This document shows, in pieces, positions 36,985-49,445 of a stretch of DNA of 64,000 nucleotides. The stretch covers positions 36,599,804 to 36,663,803 of the forward strand of contig NC_084888.1 in assembly GCF_958979055.1 (NCBI RefSeq). The letters run 5' to 3'. This DNA is from Alnus glutinosa (taxonomy: Eukaryota; Streptophyta; Magnoliopsida; Fagales; Betulaceae). A model generated the notes under the pieces. That model was not told the origin of the DNA, did no database searches, and worked only from the letters and a program-made list of their open reading frames with translations. The position numbers and the translations under genes are program-made. The stretch's first letter is position 1. Each line of letters opens with the position of its first letter.

Positions 36985-37304
36985 TGGAGCAAATGTCGCC
37001 GAGTCTTACCAATTAATTAATATGCCTTGTCATTCACAAATTTCGGAACTCGTCACAATTAGCTTTAGAGTTTTACAATTGGGTTGGGGAGAAGAAGAGA
37101 TTTTCACACTACCTCATTGGAATCTTGTTGCACTGTAATTCAGTTGTTGGTCAACTCAAGGAGATTTGATGATGCCTTGGCCGGCTATTATGGAGAACTT
37201 AATGTGTGAAAGTGGTGGGCCTGCGTTGGAGGTTTTGGACGGGTTGATTAATAGTTATGAAGGATGTGATTCAAGTCCAGCTTATGAGAGTACTTCTTTT
37301 GGGT
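36985..37304 (+). pseudogene. PPR fragment, decayed second copy
   Basis: Nucleotide match to 11718-12027 ('ttttacaattgggttgggg', 'gatgccttggccggctatta'). Small insertions relative to duplicate 1 shift the frame. No product is expected. Confidence 0.6.
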
Positions 37305-37500
37305 AAATAGAAACTTAAAAACATAGAATGCCTAAAACTCTGTTCATCAAATGGCCTAATACTTGCAATAATGATCAATGTAAAGAAAAATCAAATTATT
37401 GTTAAACACCAAAACAACATCATTTTGATTTTATGTTTTTATATTAAATATATTATATAAATATTTATATTTATATAATTTATATATAAGAGTAGGCGGC

Positions 37501-38431
37501 ATAGGTGAATCTCTGAAAAAAAAAAAAATAGTAATTTTTTTCGTTAAAATTTTTAATGTTTTGCAATTTTAGCCCCACCACTCAAGTCAGTCAGACTTGT
37601 AGAGGGTATTGAAAATCTTCTTTCTTTTTTTTTCTTTTTTTTCATACAACCATATTTCTATGTACTGCCATTGTTGCGCCTCAGTCTACTGCTAGTCACT
37701 AGTGTCAATGTATCAACCATCAAGAGTCCATCATAACATATTGACATCATTGCATACTTACATGAGAAAATAAAATGAAGAAAAAACAAACTTCTTAAAG
37801 ACAAAGAATCAATTAATCATGTGGTTGGAAGGATTTAAGGAAAGGAAGTGGATTCAGTGAAACTTTGGAAGGCATTGCCGACCTTGAGGCCTGAACCCAA
37901 GCGACGGAGCTAGCCATGTTGAACAGCTCGGTGGTCTCAGGAGCTACGTGGCCTACGTCTCTGGCTCCCCCGACTCCAAGCTAATTGCCATCCTTTTCAT
38001 TTTTGACATCTTTGGTACCTACACATTTCTTTGATACTATCTTCTTTGCTCGCTTTTTGAGTTTCTTGTGTTCTATTTTCTCATCAAACTGTGATATGGG
38101 TGTTGATTTTTGGGTTGTGATTCTTGTGAAGATACTATATATTAATATTGGGTTAAGGCGATATATTGGTGGAAGAAAATGGTTTTTCAATTTTATTTTA
38201 TTTTATTTTATTTTTTTTTGGGGGGGGGGGGGGGGGGGGGGGGGTTATATATGATTCTTGAAAAAAATTTATTACTCAATCAAATTTTTGCTTGTTGTGA
38301 TGATTCCACTCAAAACAGGTTGTATTGTAATTCATCTTTTATGATACACATTGTATGACAAATTACTCAATTTTTATTTTAAATTATGTTTATCGGTCCC
38401 TCCAATAACAAATATCTAGCTCCACTACTGC
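37501..38431. mobile_element. Insert of unknown family inside the hAT-like element
   Basis: It is flanked by TAGGCGG on both sides (37494-37500 and 38432-38438) and is absent from duplicate 1 near 12232. The right end, read in complement, is AGTAGTGGAGCTAG, which resembles the ends of common plant elements. It carries a GC-richer segment (37850-37980) that may be captured exon sequence, and a run of 25 G (38220-38244). Confidence 0.5.
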
Positions 38432-38584
38432 TAGGCGGTTAACGGTTATTAACCGCCTACCCTTATCCCTAATACCGCTAACCGCCCTGCCCTAAGAGGT
38501 TAGCAAATTTTTACAACCGCCTTTAAAATCGGTTATGCAGTTATACGGTTATAACTGTCCCGTTTGTACAAGCCTAGTCAAAAC

Positions 38585-39623
38585 CTCGGCCATGATTATA
38601 TATATCTTTTTTCTTTATACAAATGGACAACTCATCTTAATAAGGTTAATTTGGAAATTTTTTCTTCTTTTTTTTTTCTGTAAATTTTAAGACTATATCA
38701 ATGGAATAGACAACTGCTCGAGAAAAGATCCAAATGATATTTGGTTTCAAGAAGTGGAAGTCCTTTGAGGTCGCTAAAAGAAAAGAGTAAGAAGAATTGG
38801 ACTCAGAAAATAAAAGCTCCTGACATTATTAATTCTCATATATTTTGGTACATTACCATATGCTTAAATACATGTTTGTTGGAAGAGATATTGTCTTAAT
38901 TAAACACGTAGATCATCAAAAGTAAGTTTGATTTATTCCAACAAAATACATATATACTCGCACAAACTATCAAAGCCAATGCTCAACAGGGACATTACAA
39001 AGGAGACTTTTCTGCAATCTGATCATTTCTTCACAAAGCTCCATTTTCCTACAAAAGTAGAAGTTGAGTATATTTGCCAATGTGAAAAGTTTTAGAAAAT
39101 TCCAAGATACAAGAAACAAAACAACTTTTGCTATGAAAACATTGTTGGGTATTCCTAGCTAGGAAAGTCCATTTTTAGTAAGCGCATAATTTATAGCATG
39201 TTGAGACATCACTTAACCCAAAAGCTTAAGTCTATGGATTTGGACCCAACAATGTTATATAAACCACTCACTCTTTTTACATCTTAGCAATGTGGGATAT
39301 GTCACAAGTGCACTCAACAAATATTAAGAAAAAAAATTGAATTCACTTAGAAGGTTACCTGTGGACTTAAATAAGGTGAAAACCTTCATGTGAATGTTTT
39401 GATCCTAGTAAGATCCCATGAAAGTCTACTTGTGTTGCTAGGCCATCTGCATATGCCTATGCAGCTCTTGTGCTTGTGGCTTGAAAGAATTATTTGAAAA
39501 CTTTAAGGTTTGAAATTTACGGCCAAATTACAATACTATGACAGACTTTAGTCACTCTATGGATTATTTATCATTGGATAAACTTCTAAATCAAAATTTG
39601 TAGTATCATACCTTACTTGGTCC
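38585..39623. other. 3' flank of copy C
   Basis: Near-colinear with 22758-23852 downstream of copy B. Probable former 3' UTR region. No gene is seen. Confidence 0.55.
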
Positions 39624-40199
39624 TTATCCATGGCTCCCATCCTCTAGAAAAGTATTTTTGACCCGATGTAGTTCCCTGGCGACCTCCTTCATATTCAGTC
39701 TTTCTTTTGTTAATTCTAATGAACAAGGAAGACTAATCTTGAAAACTGAAAGTAGGCACTTTTGCACATTAGAATTCATCTTACTTAGATTCTCAATAAA
39801 GATTATTTCTTCTATTGCCTCAATATCGTAGTTGTTGTCATCTTTTTCTAATGCCACCAGTAATTCATTAACTTCTCTTGTAAGAAGATTTGGGTCTACA
39901 ATTTGCACAAATTTTTCTAGCAATGCCATTTTAACAAAGTTATGTAGGTTGAAACCGTCTTTAAACATTTTGTCAGTGGGTCTCTTTCCTGTGAACATCT
40001 CCAACACAAATATCCCATAACTATAAACATCTCCTTGTGTCAATGCCTCACCACCCATTCCGTACTCTGCAATTCATATATTACATATTTGCACAATTAA
40101 TATAATAATGTGACAAATAGCCTATAATTTACAATAACAACTTGTTAGGAGTTGATCAAGGCCTTCCGGAGGCTAACTTAATTTATAGAAAATAGAGTA

Positions 40200-40739
40200 G
40201 GCCTCGTTTGGTTTGCGGAATAAGTCCTTGGAATGGAATGACTATTCCATTGGAATAGTTATTCCTTTATTTAGTAGGGACCTATTCCATGGGAATAGCT
40301 ATTCCCTTACGAAGAGGAATATCTATTCCTCTCATTTTTTAGAGGAATAACTATTCATGACGGAATAGACAACCTTTTTCAATATATATATAGAATTTTT
40401 CCAAACTAAACTTTAAAAAAAAAAAATTAAAAAAACAAAAACAAAACAAAGAATTTAGATCAGATCTGTGGGTGCCACCCACATATCTAAGGTTCAACAT
40501 TTATATATTTTATTTTATTTTTAAGATTTGAGGTTTTTTTGTTGTTTTTTTTTTTTTAAAAAAAAAAAAAGCAATTATGTAGGTTTTTTTTAATAATTTT
40601 GGGTCAATTCCAATTATGGTATATGTGTTGTCACCAAACTAAGGAATTTGAATAATTATTCCATTCCACTCTTCCTCATTCCCAGTAATAACTGTTTATT
40701 TTCTTAATGGAATACTCATTCTGCGAACCAAACAAGGCC
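40200..40739. mobile_element. Tourist/Harbinger-like MITE in the intron of copy C
   Basis: The 540-bp insert has ends GGCCTCGTTTGGTTTGCGGAA and TTCTGCGAACCAAACAAGGCC in inverted orientation. The intron of copy B (28105-28120, 'agagtaaaggattagg') is uninterrupted. The target duplication is not clear. No coding capacity. Confidence 0.75.
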
Positions 40740-43517
40740 AAAAGATTAGGATCAACTAATCATGGTCCTTCCTCTTCCGACAAGACATGCCTTCAAGCCT
40801 TCATGTATGGCCATGGAGAATAGCTGAACCGGACTAGAATATTTATTGAGTGACAACACAATGAAGTATTTTTATATGCACAAAGACGAAAGATAAAAGA
40901 TAAAAGAGAATAGCTACTTGTTAAACAACAGCTATGAAATGTTTGTTTGTTTTAATTTGTTTGTTTTTGTTTTTTGTTTTTGTTTTTTGTTTTTTTTTGT
41001 TTTTTTGTTTTGTTTTGTTTTTTGGTTTTTTTTAATTTGTAAAGCTTCACTTATCACGTATAAATTTTAAAAAGTGTTAATTTAGTATATCAATTTTTCT
41101 ATTTTATCCATCATTTAAAATTTTCAGTTAGATCATAATTGAAGGGTGTCAAAATTTTTAAAATACCCCTTATTTTTTTAAGAAAAAAAATCGCAAGGAT
41201 TTAGGTGTTGATAAGAATTTAACAGAATTTACAAAAATACAAATGCATGAATCTTTGAAATTCTTATTTTTTTTAAAAAAAAAATAGATATTTTGATAAT
41301 TTTAGCAAGATTTAATAAAAAATCTTAACGGATGGATGAATCATCCTATATGTGCACACTTTGTTAATTTCTATCAAAGCCTAGATATTATATGTGACCA
41401 ATGTTCCCGAGCTATACAAAAGGTCAGTTTCCTCTCGAAAAAAATTATTCCCACCACTTTTACAGCGGGGTTTACACTCTTTACTTCTTGTTAGTCGGCT
41501 TATTTGATATATCTAATTGACATGCATGTGAAGTAAAAGCGTAAAACTAATTTTATAAAATTATTTACAATTAGTATGATGCATTAAAAAACAAAGCATT
41601 TCTTAATGCAATTGACATGATGCATCTTTCAAGTTGATCAAAACATGGAGAGACTTAAGGAAATAAATTTGACAAGGCTAAAATGAATATGTAAAGCATA
41701 GTAGAAAGACGTCTAGTGATACTTTTCAACTCGATCAAAATCATGATTTTGAGATTTAAGATCAAAGCAGTTAGGTACCTGGAGCAGCGTAGCCAATTGT
41801 ACCCTTTATTCCAATTGTGCTAGTTTGATTTTTAGAAACATCATTTGTTGTAGAGAGGATCCTTGCCAAACCAAAATCACCCACTTTAGCAATCATGTCA
41901 TTATCAAGGACATTGCTTGGCTTTAAATCACAATGAATAATTGGTGGTTCACAGTGATCATGAAAGTATTGTAACGCATAAGCTACATCAATCGCAATAT
42001 TTAATCTTTGAAGGAGGCTCAAATGTCTTGGTTGATTTTCATTGTTGATATCTTGATGCAACCACTTGTCTAAGTCTCCATTTTCCATGAATTTGTAAAC
42101 TAGAGCTTCAAAATCATTGCCATTGTAGTCCATGCTGGAGCAACAAGTTAAAATTTTAACGAGATTCCAATGGCGTATATTTCTGAATGTATTGCATTCA
42201 ACTATGAAACTCTTGGTAGCTCCTTTTTGTTGAAGGTTCAATACTTTCACAGCAACCATTCTTTTTTCTTGATCAATTATTCCTTTATATACGGAGCCAA
42301 AACCACCCGATCCAAATAAATTGTTAGAAGAAAATCTGCCGGTCATTTGATAGAGCTCATTGTATGAAACATTTGAAAGTTGGTTAGTTTTGGGGAGTGT
42401 AGAAGATGATTCTTTTTTTGATTTTCTCCTCCTATAAAGGATAAGAAAGGATGAAATAGGATGAAAAATAAAACCCCACTAACAACTATGATTGTCAATT
42501 TGAATGAATGTGATTTTCTTTGGTTCATAACTTTGACATCGCATGCTTGCAATTGTAATTCTGGGATACCTCCACAAAGATTTTTATTTCCTATCACAGA
42601 TATTGCGCTTGGATTTTAGAAGACCCCTTCGGTCGGTACTTCGCCCACTAAATTATTAAAAGAAAGATTCAAATATAATAGAATAGAAACTTTCTGTAAA
42701 TCTTTAGGAATTAATCCCGAGAAATTGTTTCGTGAAAGATCTGCATAGTGAAGGTCTTTCAAGGAAGCCAATGATGGAGGTAAGTTTACTTCAAATGAAT
42801 TACCTTGCAAGTAAAGATTCTGCAAACTCGAGCAATCTCCAATGGTTGTAGGAATCTCACCAAAGAAACGGTTTTCGGAGACATTCAATTCCACAATACT
42901 TTTCAAATTGCCTACTTCCATGGGTAGGATGCCCGTTAATGAGTTGTGTGATAAGTAGAGTCCTAGTAATTGGGAAGAAAGAATTGTTTTGGGTATGGCT
43001 CCACTAAGGTTATTTTATGAAATAACCAAGTACTGCAAACGTTTGCAGTTTCCCAAACTCGATGGAATGCTTCCTTTCAATTTATTCTTTGATAAGAGAA
43101 GTTGGACCAATTGAGTGAGATTGCCTATAGAGGATGGAATGTCTCCTAACAATCTATTTTCATCCAAAGCCAATCCTTGCAACTTTTGGAACTTCCCAAA
43201 ATAAACAAGAATGGGGCCTGTGAACAGGTTATCCTGCATGACGAGGATATTTAAGTTGATGAGATTCTCTAATGCTGCAGGAATAATTCCAGATATTTTG
43301 TTGCGAGATTTAAAGAACTGAGTTGCTTTGACAAATTTCCTATAGAATCAGGTAAATTACCTCCAAAATTGTTATCAGAAAAACCCAGCTTTTCCAGTTT
43401 GGTACAATTTTCCAAAGATGTTAAGAAATCCAAGTCCTTATCTGAATTGCTGCCAAGATTATTTCCATCAACACATAGTATCTGGACATTTAGCAGGTTT
43501 CCTAGATCAGTCGGAAC

Positions 43518-43783
43518 TGTTAGAATATATAGAAAATATATTATATTTTCCGTATATTTCATATTTGGTCGATATTGTAATATTCTCTATATTAGTATTT
43601 ACTTTAAACCCTATAAATAGGGATCTTTGTATTGTAGACAGGAAAGTTAAGAAGAGCACAATGTAGCCTTTTTGGCTTTACCCTGTAAATGTAGATCATA
43701 GACCGAACCACGTAAATTTTATACGTCTTTTCTCCCTTTCTTGTTTCTGTTATTATTCCAATTATTATTCGATCAATTTGACA
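43518..43783. mobile_element. Solo LTR (Copia-like fossil) in the LRR exon of copy C
   Basis: 266 bp running TGTTAGAATA to TTTGACA, with a perfect 5-bp target duplication GGAAC (43513-43517 and 43784-43788). A TATAAATAGG box lies near 43612. No internal region remains, so the element was lost by LTR recombination. The perfect flank suggests a fairly young insertion. Confidence 0.9.
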
Positions 43784-44724
43784 GGAACTTGTCCCACGAA
43801 ATTGTTATACACGAGGTGAAGTAATTCAAGCGAGAAGCATTGGATAATGAAACTGGGATTGGACCAGAGAATTTGTTAATACCGATGGACAAAATACGGA
43901 GATTAGGGAGAGTGAGGCCTATGTTGGCTGGAAGAGTGCCATTAAGTCGGTTACCTCCGGCATAAACCGTCCTCAAAGTTGATATATTGTAAAGGGAATA
44001 AGGGAACGTACCAGACATTATTTTCCACGACTCCAAAGTAATCTAACCTTTGCAAACGGCCTATTTCATCACGAATATTTCCAACGAAATTATTAAGCGA
44101 AAAGTCGAGCACCTGGAGCGAAGAAATATTTCCCAAAGAAGGTGGGATGCCTCCCGTCAATTGATTTACGGCGACTGCAAGCCACACAAGTCTCTTTAAA
44201 GAGCCCAGTTCAACAGGAATATTCCCAATAAGTTTATTCCTTGCAAAGTCCATGACTCTGAGTTCAGGACAGTTGGTGATATTGCTTGGAATTTCCCGTT
44301 AATTAACAAGTTACTCCTAAGATTGAGATGTTGCAGTCGGAGCAAATGAGTAACTTGTTGTGGGATTTCACAGTGTAAGAAGTTGTCTGAGAGGTTGACT
44401 ACCCTAAGAAAGCTGAGGTTGCCGATGTAAGGTGATATGGATCCACCTAAAGTCTATCCAGTTAGGTCCAAGGCCGTAACTCTGATGATTGCGGCCGCAT
44501 GTAACTCCTTACCAGTTGCAAAAGTTGATAGAATCATTCCAAGAGGTTAAGATGTTAAACGGGTCATTGGGTATCAATTCTTTGAATTTTAGCAGAGCCA
44601 AAGGATCAGTCTTGTTTGTTGGGGCTTCAGCAGCACCAGCAGTGGTGGGTTGCAAGCATAGTAGGCTTATAGAAAAGAGAAGAATCACACCAAGGTGTAA
44701 GCTGCGGGTATGAAGCTGCTTCAT

Positions 44725-44945
44725 TGGAATGGCTAGAGAAGGGAAGCAGAGTATTTGGGAAACGTGAGAGGCAGAGCAAGATACCGAGTATTATGTGTTC
44801 TCTTTGTAGGTTTCAGATAGGGTGTGAACTGGGAGGTTAGAATTAAGTCTTTTCTTCCTATCTAATGTCTTGTTGTTTTCCGAAGAGAAGTCTTACAAGT
44901 GAAGTCTTATGCCCGGGAAAACAAAAAAAAAAAAATATGATAAAT
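44725..44945. other. 5' flank of copy C and deletion junction
   Basis: The first 200 bases are the leader and promoter side of copy C, and the final part matches the flank of copy 1 (1978-2050). At an A-run near 44930-44945 the sequence jumps to what corresponds to base 3390 in the intron of copy A. Confidence 0.7.
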
Positions 44946-46246
44946 AGTTTGTATTTTAAAATTAGAACTGGTGAATTTTTTGAGAAATTGGATGATAAAA
45001 GAGGCTAATATTAGAATCAGATCAACTAATCATTGTCTTTCCTTAGTTTTCACTTATTTGTTGGACAAATTAAGAAGTACGTTAAAATTTCAATTTAAAT
45101 AATCAAAATCACAATTTCTATTAGCTTAATCTCTTGAGATAAATCGTGATTTAACATGGTATCACAACAAAATCTTAAATTCGAACCTTATATCTATAAT
45201 TTATCTCATATTTCAATTAAAATAGTCCACATATTGTTTGGTTCCACATGTAAGGAGAAGTGTTATAATATTAGTTTAAATAATTAATGTCACATTTTTC
45301 TATCAATTTAAACTTTTGAGATAAATGGTAATTTTATCATAGTATACATATATAAAGGTCTTACAAAGAGGCAAACTTAATTTATTAAAAATAGAGTAAA
45401 TAGAGTAAAGGATTAGATCAAGTAATCATGGTCTTTCCTTAGTCTGTACTATTTGTTGGACCAATTAAGGAGCTTTTTTCTTCTTTTTTCACACACGAAA
45501 ACAGAAGATGAAAGATAAAGAATCTGTTAAAGAACAGCTATGCCGTGTTTGTTTGTATGTTCTTGTTTTTGTTTTTTTTTTTTGCGAGATACCTTTAAAG
45601 AGCTAAGAAGAAAGTCTCAAAATTAAATACAAATAAAAAGCCATGAAACTGATTTTGTATTGTTTTTTCTTGGGATTATTGGTGTGAATTATTCTTCTTC
45701 TTTACTGTTTGTCTCCTCTTTGACCAACATTCATTTTCACATTTTTGTAATAGATAATTGATTTTTTATTTTGAATTTTGAATTTTCACTCCTTGTCTTT
45801 AGATCCTAATTCTCAATGTATTCTTATTTAACGAAAGAGAAATGGAATTATTTTCTCATTTTTATGACTGATTCAAGACTTATTTAATAGTTGTCAAAAT
45901 CCTTCTATATATGCAAGCCCTATTAATCTATCAAAGCCTAATTAATCTCATATATGACCAATATTCCCAACCAATATATTAAAAAAGACCAGTTTTCTCT
46001 TGAAAAAAGTTGTTACCACCATTTTTACAGTAGCGGTTACACGTTTTCCTTCCTATTAGCCGACGTATTAATTTGATATATCTAATTGACATGCTATCAG
46101 AATAGGTATGGAGAGCCTTAAGGAAATAAAATCAACAAGGCTAAAATAAATATGTAGACTATAGTAAAAAGACAGTTAGTGACATTTTTTAACTTGATCA
46201 AAATCATGATTTAGAATATTTAAGATCGAAGTAGTTAAATATGTAC
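44946..46246 (-). other. Orphan intron sequence of copy D
   Basis: Aligns with the intron of copy A (about 3390-4461), including 'gataaatagtttgtatttt' and the 'tttgaccaacattcattttc' box. The downstream exon it should join is missing. Confidence 0.75.
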
Positions 46247-48917
46247 CTGGAGCAGCGTAGCCAATAGTACCCTTTATTCCAACCGTGCTAGTTTGATCTT
46301 GAGAAACATCATTTGTTGTAAAGAGGATTCTTGCCAAACCAAAATCACTTACTTTAGCAATCATGTCATTGTCAAGAAGAACATTGCTTGGCTTTAAATC
46401 ACAATGAATGATAGGTGTTTCACAATGATCATGAAGATAATGCAATGCAAAACCTACATCAATCGCAATATTTAGTCTTTGAAGGAGGTTCAAATATCTT
46501 GGTGGACTTTCATTGTCTCTATCATGGTGCAGCCACTTGTCTAAGTTTCCATTTTCCATGAATTCGTAAACTAAAGCTTTGAATTCATTGCCATTATAGT
46601 CCACACCAGAGCAACAAGTTAAGATCTTAACAAGATTCCGATGTCGTACATTTCTTAACGCATTGCATTTAGCCACGAAACTCTTGGAAGCTCCTTTCTG
46701 TTGAAGATTCAATACTTTCACAGCAACCATTTTTTTTTCTTGATCAAGAATTCCTTTGTATACAGAGCCGAAACTACCATATCCAACTAAATTGTTAGGA
46801 GAAAATCCGTTAGTCGTTTGATAGAGTTCCCTGTATGAAACATTTGGAAGTTGGCTGGTTTTTGGGAGCGTAGAAGATTCTTTTTTTGATTTTCTCCTCT
46901 TATAAAGGATAAGAAAGGATGAAAATAGAATGAAACATAAAACCCCACTAACAATTATGGAAGTTAATTTGAATACATGGGATTTTCCTTGCTTCATAAC
47001 TTTGATATCGCATGCTTGCAATTGCAGCTCTGGGATACCTCCGCAAAGCTTTTTATTTCCTATCACTGATATTTGACTTGCATTTCGGAAAACTCCCTCT
47101 GTTGGTACCTCGCCCACCAAACTATTAAATGAAAGATTCAAATACAGTAGAACAGAAATTTTCTGTAGATCTTTAGGAATTATTCCCGAAAAATTATTTC
47201 GCGAAAGATTTGCATAGTGAAGGTTTTTCAAGGATGCCAAAGATAGAGGTAAGTTTCCTTCAAATGAATTACCTTGCAAGTAAAGATTCTGCAAACTCAA
47301 GCAATCTCCAATGCTTCTAGGAATCTCACCAAACAAATTGTTTTCAGAGACATCCAAATGGTAAATATTTTTCAAATTTCCCACTTCCATAGGTAGGATG
47401 CCCGTTAATGAGTTTTGTGATAAGTCAAGTCCTAGTAATTGGGAAGAAATACTCGTTTTGGGTAGGGCTCCGCTAGGATTATTTTTTGAAATATCTAAGA
47501 ACTGCAAACTTTTGCAATTTCCAAAACTTGATGGAACGCTCCCTTCCAATTTGTTCTGATATAAGAAAAGTTCTACCAATTGAGTGAGGTTGCCTAGAGA
47601 GGATGGTATGTGCCCTGACAATCTGTTTCCAAACAAATACAATCCTTGTAGCTTTTGTAACTTCCCAAAATAATTGGCGATGGTGCCTGTGAACAGGTTT
47701 TCCTGCATTTTGAGGATACTTAAGTTGATGAGATTCTCTAATGTTGCAGGAATAATTCCAGATATTTGATTGCCACCAATATACAAAACACTGAGTTGCT
47801 TCGACAAATTGCCTATAGAATCAGGTAAACTACCTCCGAAATTGTTACTGGAAAAAGCTAGCTCTACCAGGTTGGTGCAGTTACCCAAAGACGTTAAGAA
47901 ATCCAAATCCTTGGTTGAATTACTTCCAAGATTATTTCCACCAACACCTAGTATCTGGACATTTAGCAGGTTTCCTAGATCAGTTGGAACTTGCCCCACA
48001 AAATTGTTATTGGAGAGATCAAGTGCTTCAAGCTGAGAAGCATTGGATAGTGAAACTGGGATTGGACCAGAGAATTGATTAATATTGATGGAAAAATATA
48101 GGAGATTAATTAGGGAGAGTGAGGCCTATGTTGGCCGGAAGAGTGCCATTAAGTCGGTTAGCAGCAATTGAGATGATGCTCATAGTTGATATATTGTAAA
48201 GGGCAAAAGGGATCGTACCGGACAGATTATTGCTCCCAGCTCCGAAGAAAAATAACCTCCGCAAATGGCCTATCTCATCTGGAATATTTCCCACTAAATT
48301 ATTGAACGAAATTTCGAGTGCTTCGAGTGAAGAAACATTTCCCAAAGACGGTGGGATGCCTCCTGTCAAATTATTTTGGTAAAACTGAAGCTTGACAAGC
48401 TTCTTCAAAGAGCCCAGCTCAGAAGGAATATTCCCAGTAAGTTTATTCCTTTTGAAGTCCATGATTCTGAGTTCAGGACAGTTGGTGAAGTTGCTGGGAA
48501 TTTCTCCTGTTAACAAGTTATTGCTAAGATTGAGATTTTGCAGCCGGAGCAAATGAGTAACTTCTTGTGGAATTTGGCCGTGTAAGAAGTTGTCTCGGAG
48601 GTTGACCACCCTAAGAAAGCTGAGGTTGCCGATGTAAGGTGATATGGATCCACTCAAGTTATAGCCAGGCAGGTACAAGGCCGTAACTCTTTGATGCCTG
48701 CGGCCGCATGTAATTCCCTGCCATCTGCAAAAGTGGATAGAATCATTCCAAGAGCTCAAGCTGTTAAATGGGTTTCTGGCTATCAATTCTTTGATTTTGA
48801 GCAAAGCCAAACGATCAGTCTCGTTGGTTGGAAGCATAGTAGGCTTACAAAAAAGAGAAGAATCACACCAAGATCTGTAGTGCATGGTGCAAGCAAGTTG
48901 CGGCAATGAAGCTTCAT
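46247..48917 (-). pseudogene. LRR receptor-like kinase copy D (broken, last exon deleted)
   Basis: Exon 1 only. The natural start is ATG at 48917 (MKLHCRNLLAP, hydrophobic signal peptide), but a one-base shift near 48820 separates it from the LRRNT frame (TNETDRLALLKIKEL). A 4-bp duplication ATTAATTA (48105-48112) shifts the frame again in the LRRs. Below it a 607-residue frame runs through LRRs, paired cysteine cap, transmembrane segment and kinase (GYGSFGSVYKG, VAVKV, HCDLKPSN, DFGLARIL) to GYAAPG at the exon end. The second kinase exon, with the APE glutamate and the C-lobe, is absent: sequence downstream of the intron is the flank of copy C. The kinase is therefore incomplete. Confidence 0.9.
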
Positions 48918-49445
48918 TGGAATGGAGAAGGGAAGCAGAGTGTTTGTGAAGGGAGAAGGCAGAGCAAGATACGAGCTATATTATCTTGAACGCGTGAGAT
49001 GTGGGCGGAAAGGACTTGTCTTATTAAAAGTCTATTCGCACAACACTGAAAAGACTTCACTAGCATGATTGAAAAAAAAAAGTCTTTGGCAAAGAGACAG
49101 TGGCTACCGTAATGGACGGCCTCGGAGTCCATGGCTGACCTGGAGAGCTGCAGAACACTGAAAAGACTTCACTAGCATAGTAGCATGACTGAAAAAAAAG
49201 TCTTTGGCAAAGAGACTGTGGCTACCGTAATGGACGGCCTCGGAGTCCATGACTGACCTGGAGAGCTGCACTATGGACCGTCCATTGGAGATGATCCAAT
49301 CCAATCCTCCTTTTCCTTCTCTAAGTTTCCACACCATCGTAGCTGTTGGGTTTGGAACGTATATCAGTATATGTGACCAGTTTCCTTCTATATGGAAAAT
49401 GGTTTGGACTTGCGTAGGATTAGGCTTATAAAAGCTATTTTTCAC
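48918..49445. other. 5' flank of copy D with tandem duplication
   Basis: Probable promoter side of copy D. A segment of 112-118 bp is duplicated in tandem (49042-49153 and 49154-49271; shared phrase 'ggctaccgtaatggacggcc'). Confidence 0.7.

Larger units (their letters stand above)
36650..38576. mobile_element. hAT-like element with PPR fragment, duplicate 2
   Basis: The element runs TAAGCCTGTA to TACAAGCCTA with an 8-bp flank GTCAAAAT/GTCAAAAC (36642-36649 and 38577-38584, one difference). Subterminal CGGTTA/TAACCG repeats occur at both ends. The PPR fragment occupies about 36985-37304 and no longer has a long open frame. A further insert of about 0.93 kb lies at 37501-38431. It shares its site with 11395, so both descend from one insertion before the segmental duplication. 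Confidence 0.8.
39624..44724 (-). pseudogene. LRR receptor-like kinase copy C (broken)
   Basis: Exon 1 runs 44724-41779 and exon 2 40066-39624, with an intron of 1.7 kb. Exon 2 is intact (YGMGGEALTQGDVYSYGIF to EDGSHG). Exon 1 is badly damaged. The signal peptide and LRRNT read normally to FCNW, then a CAA codon has become TAA (44509-44511). Several frameshifts follow in the LRRs (near 44290, 44025, 43310, 43010), another occurs in the juxtamembrane region near 42460, and an 'SGALPK' region near 42610 is out of frame. A solo LTR interrupts the LRRs at 43518. The kinase part (42346-41779) still shows GSGGFGSVYKG, VAVKV and HCDLKPSN, with one codon lost after it. Closest to copy 1. Confidence 0.9.
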
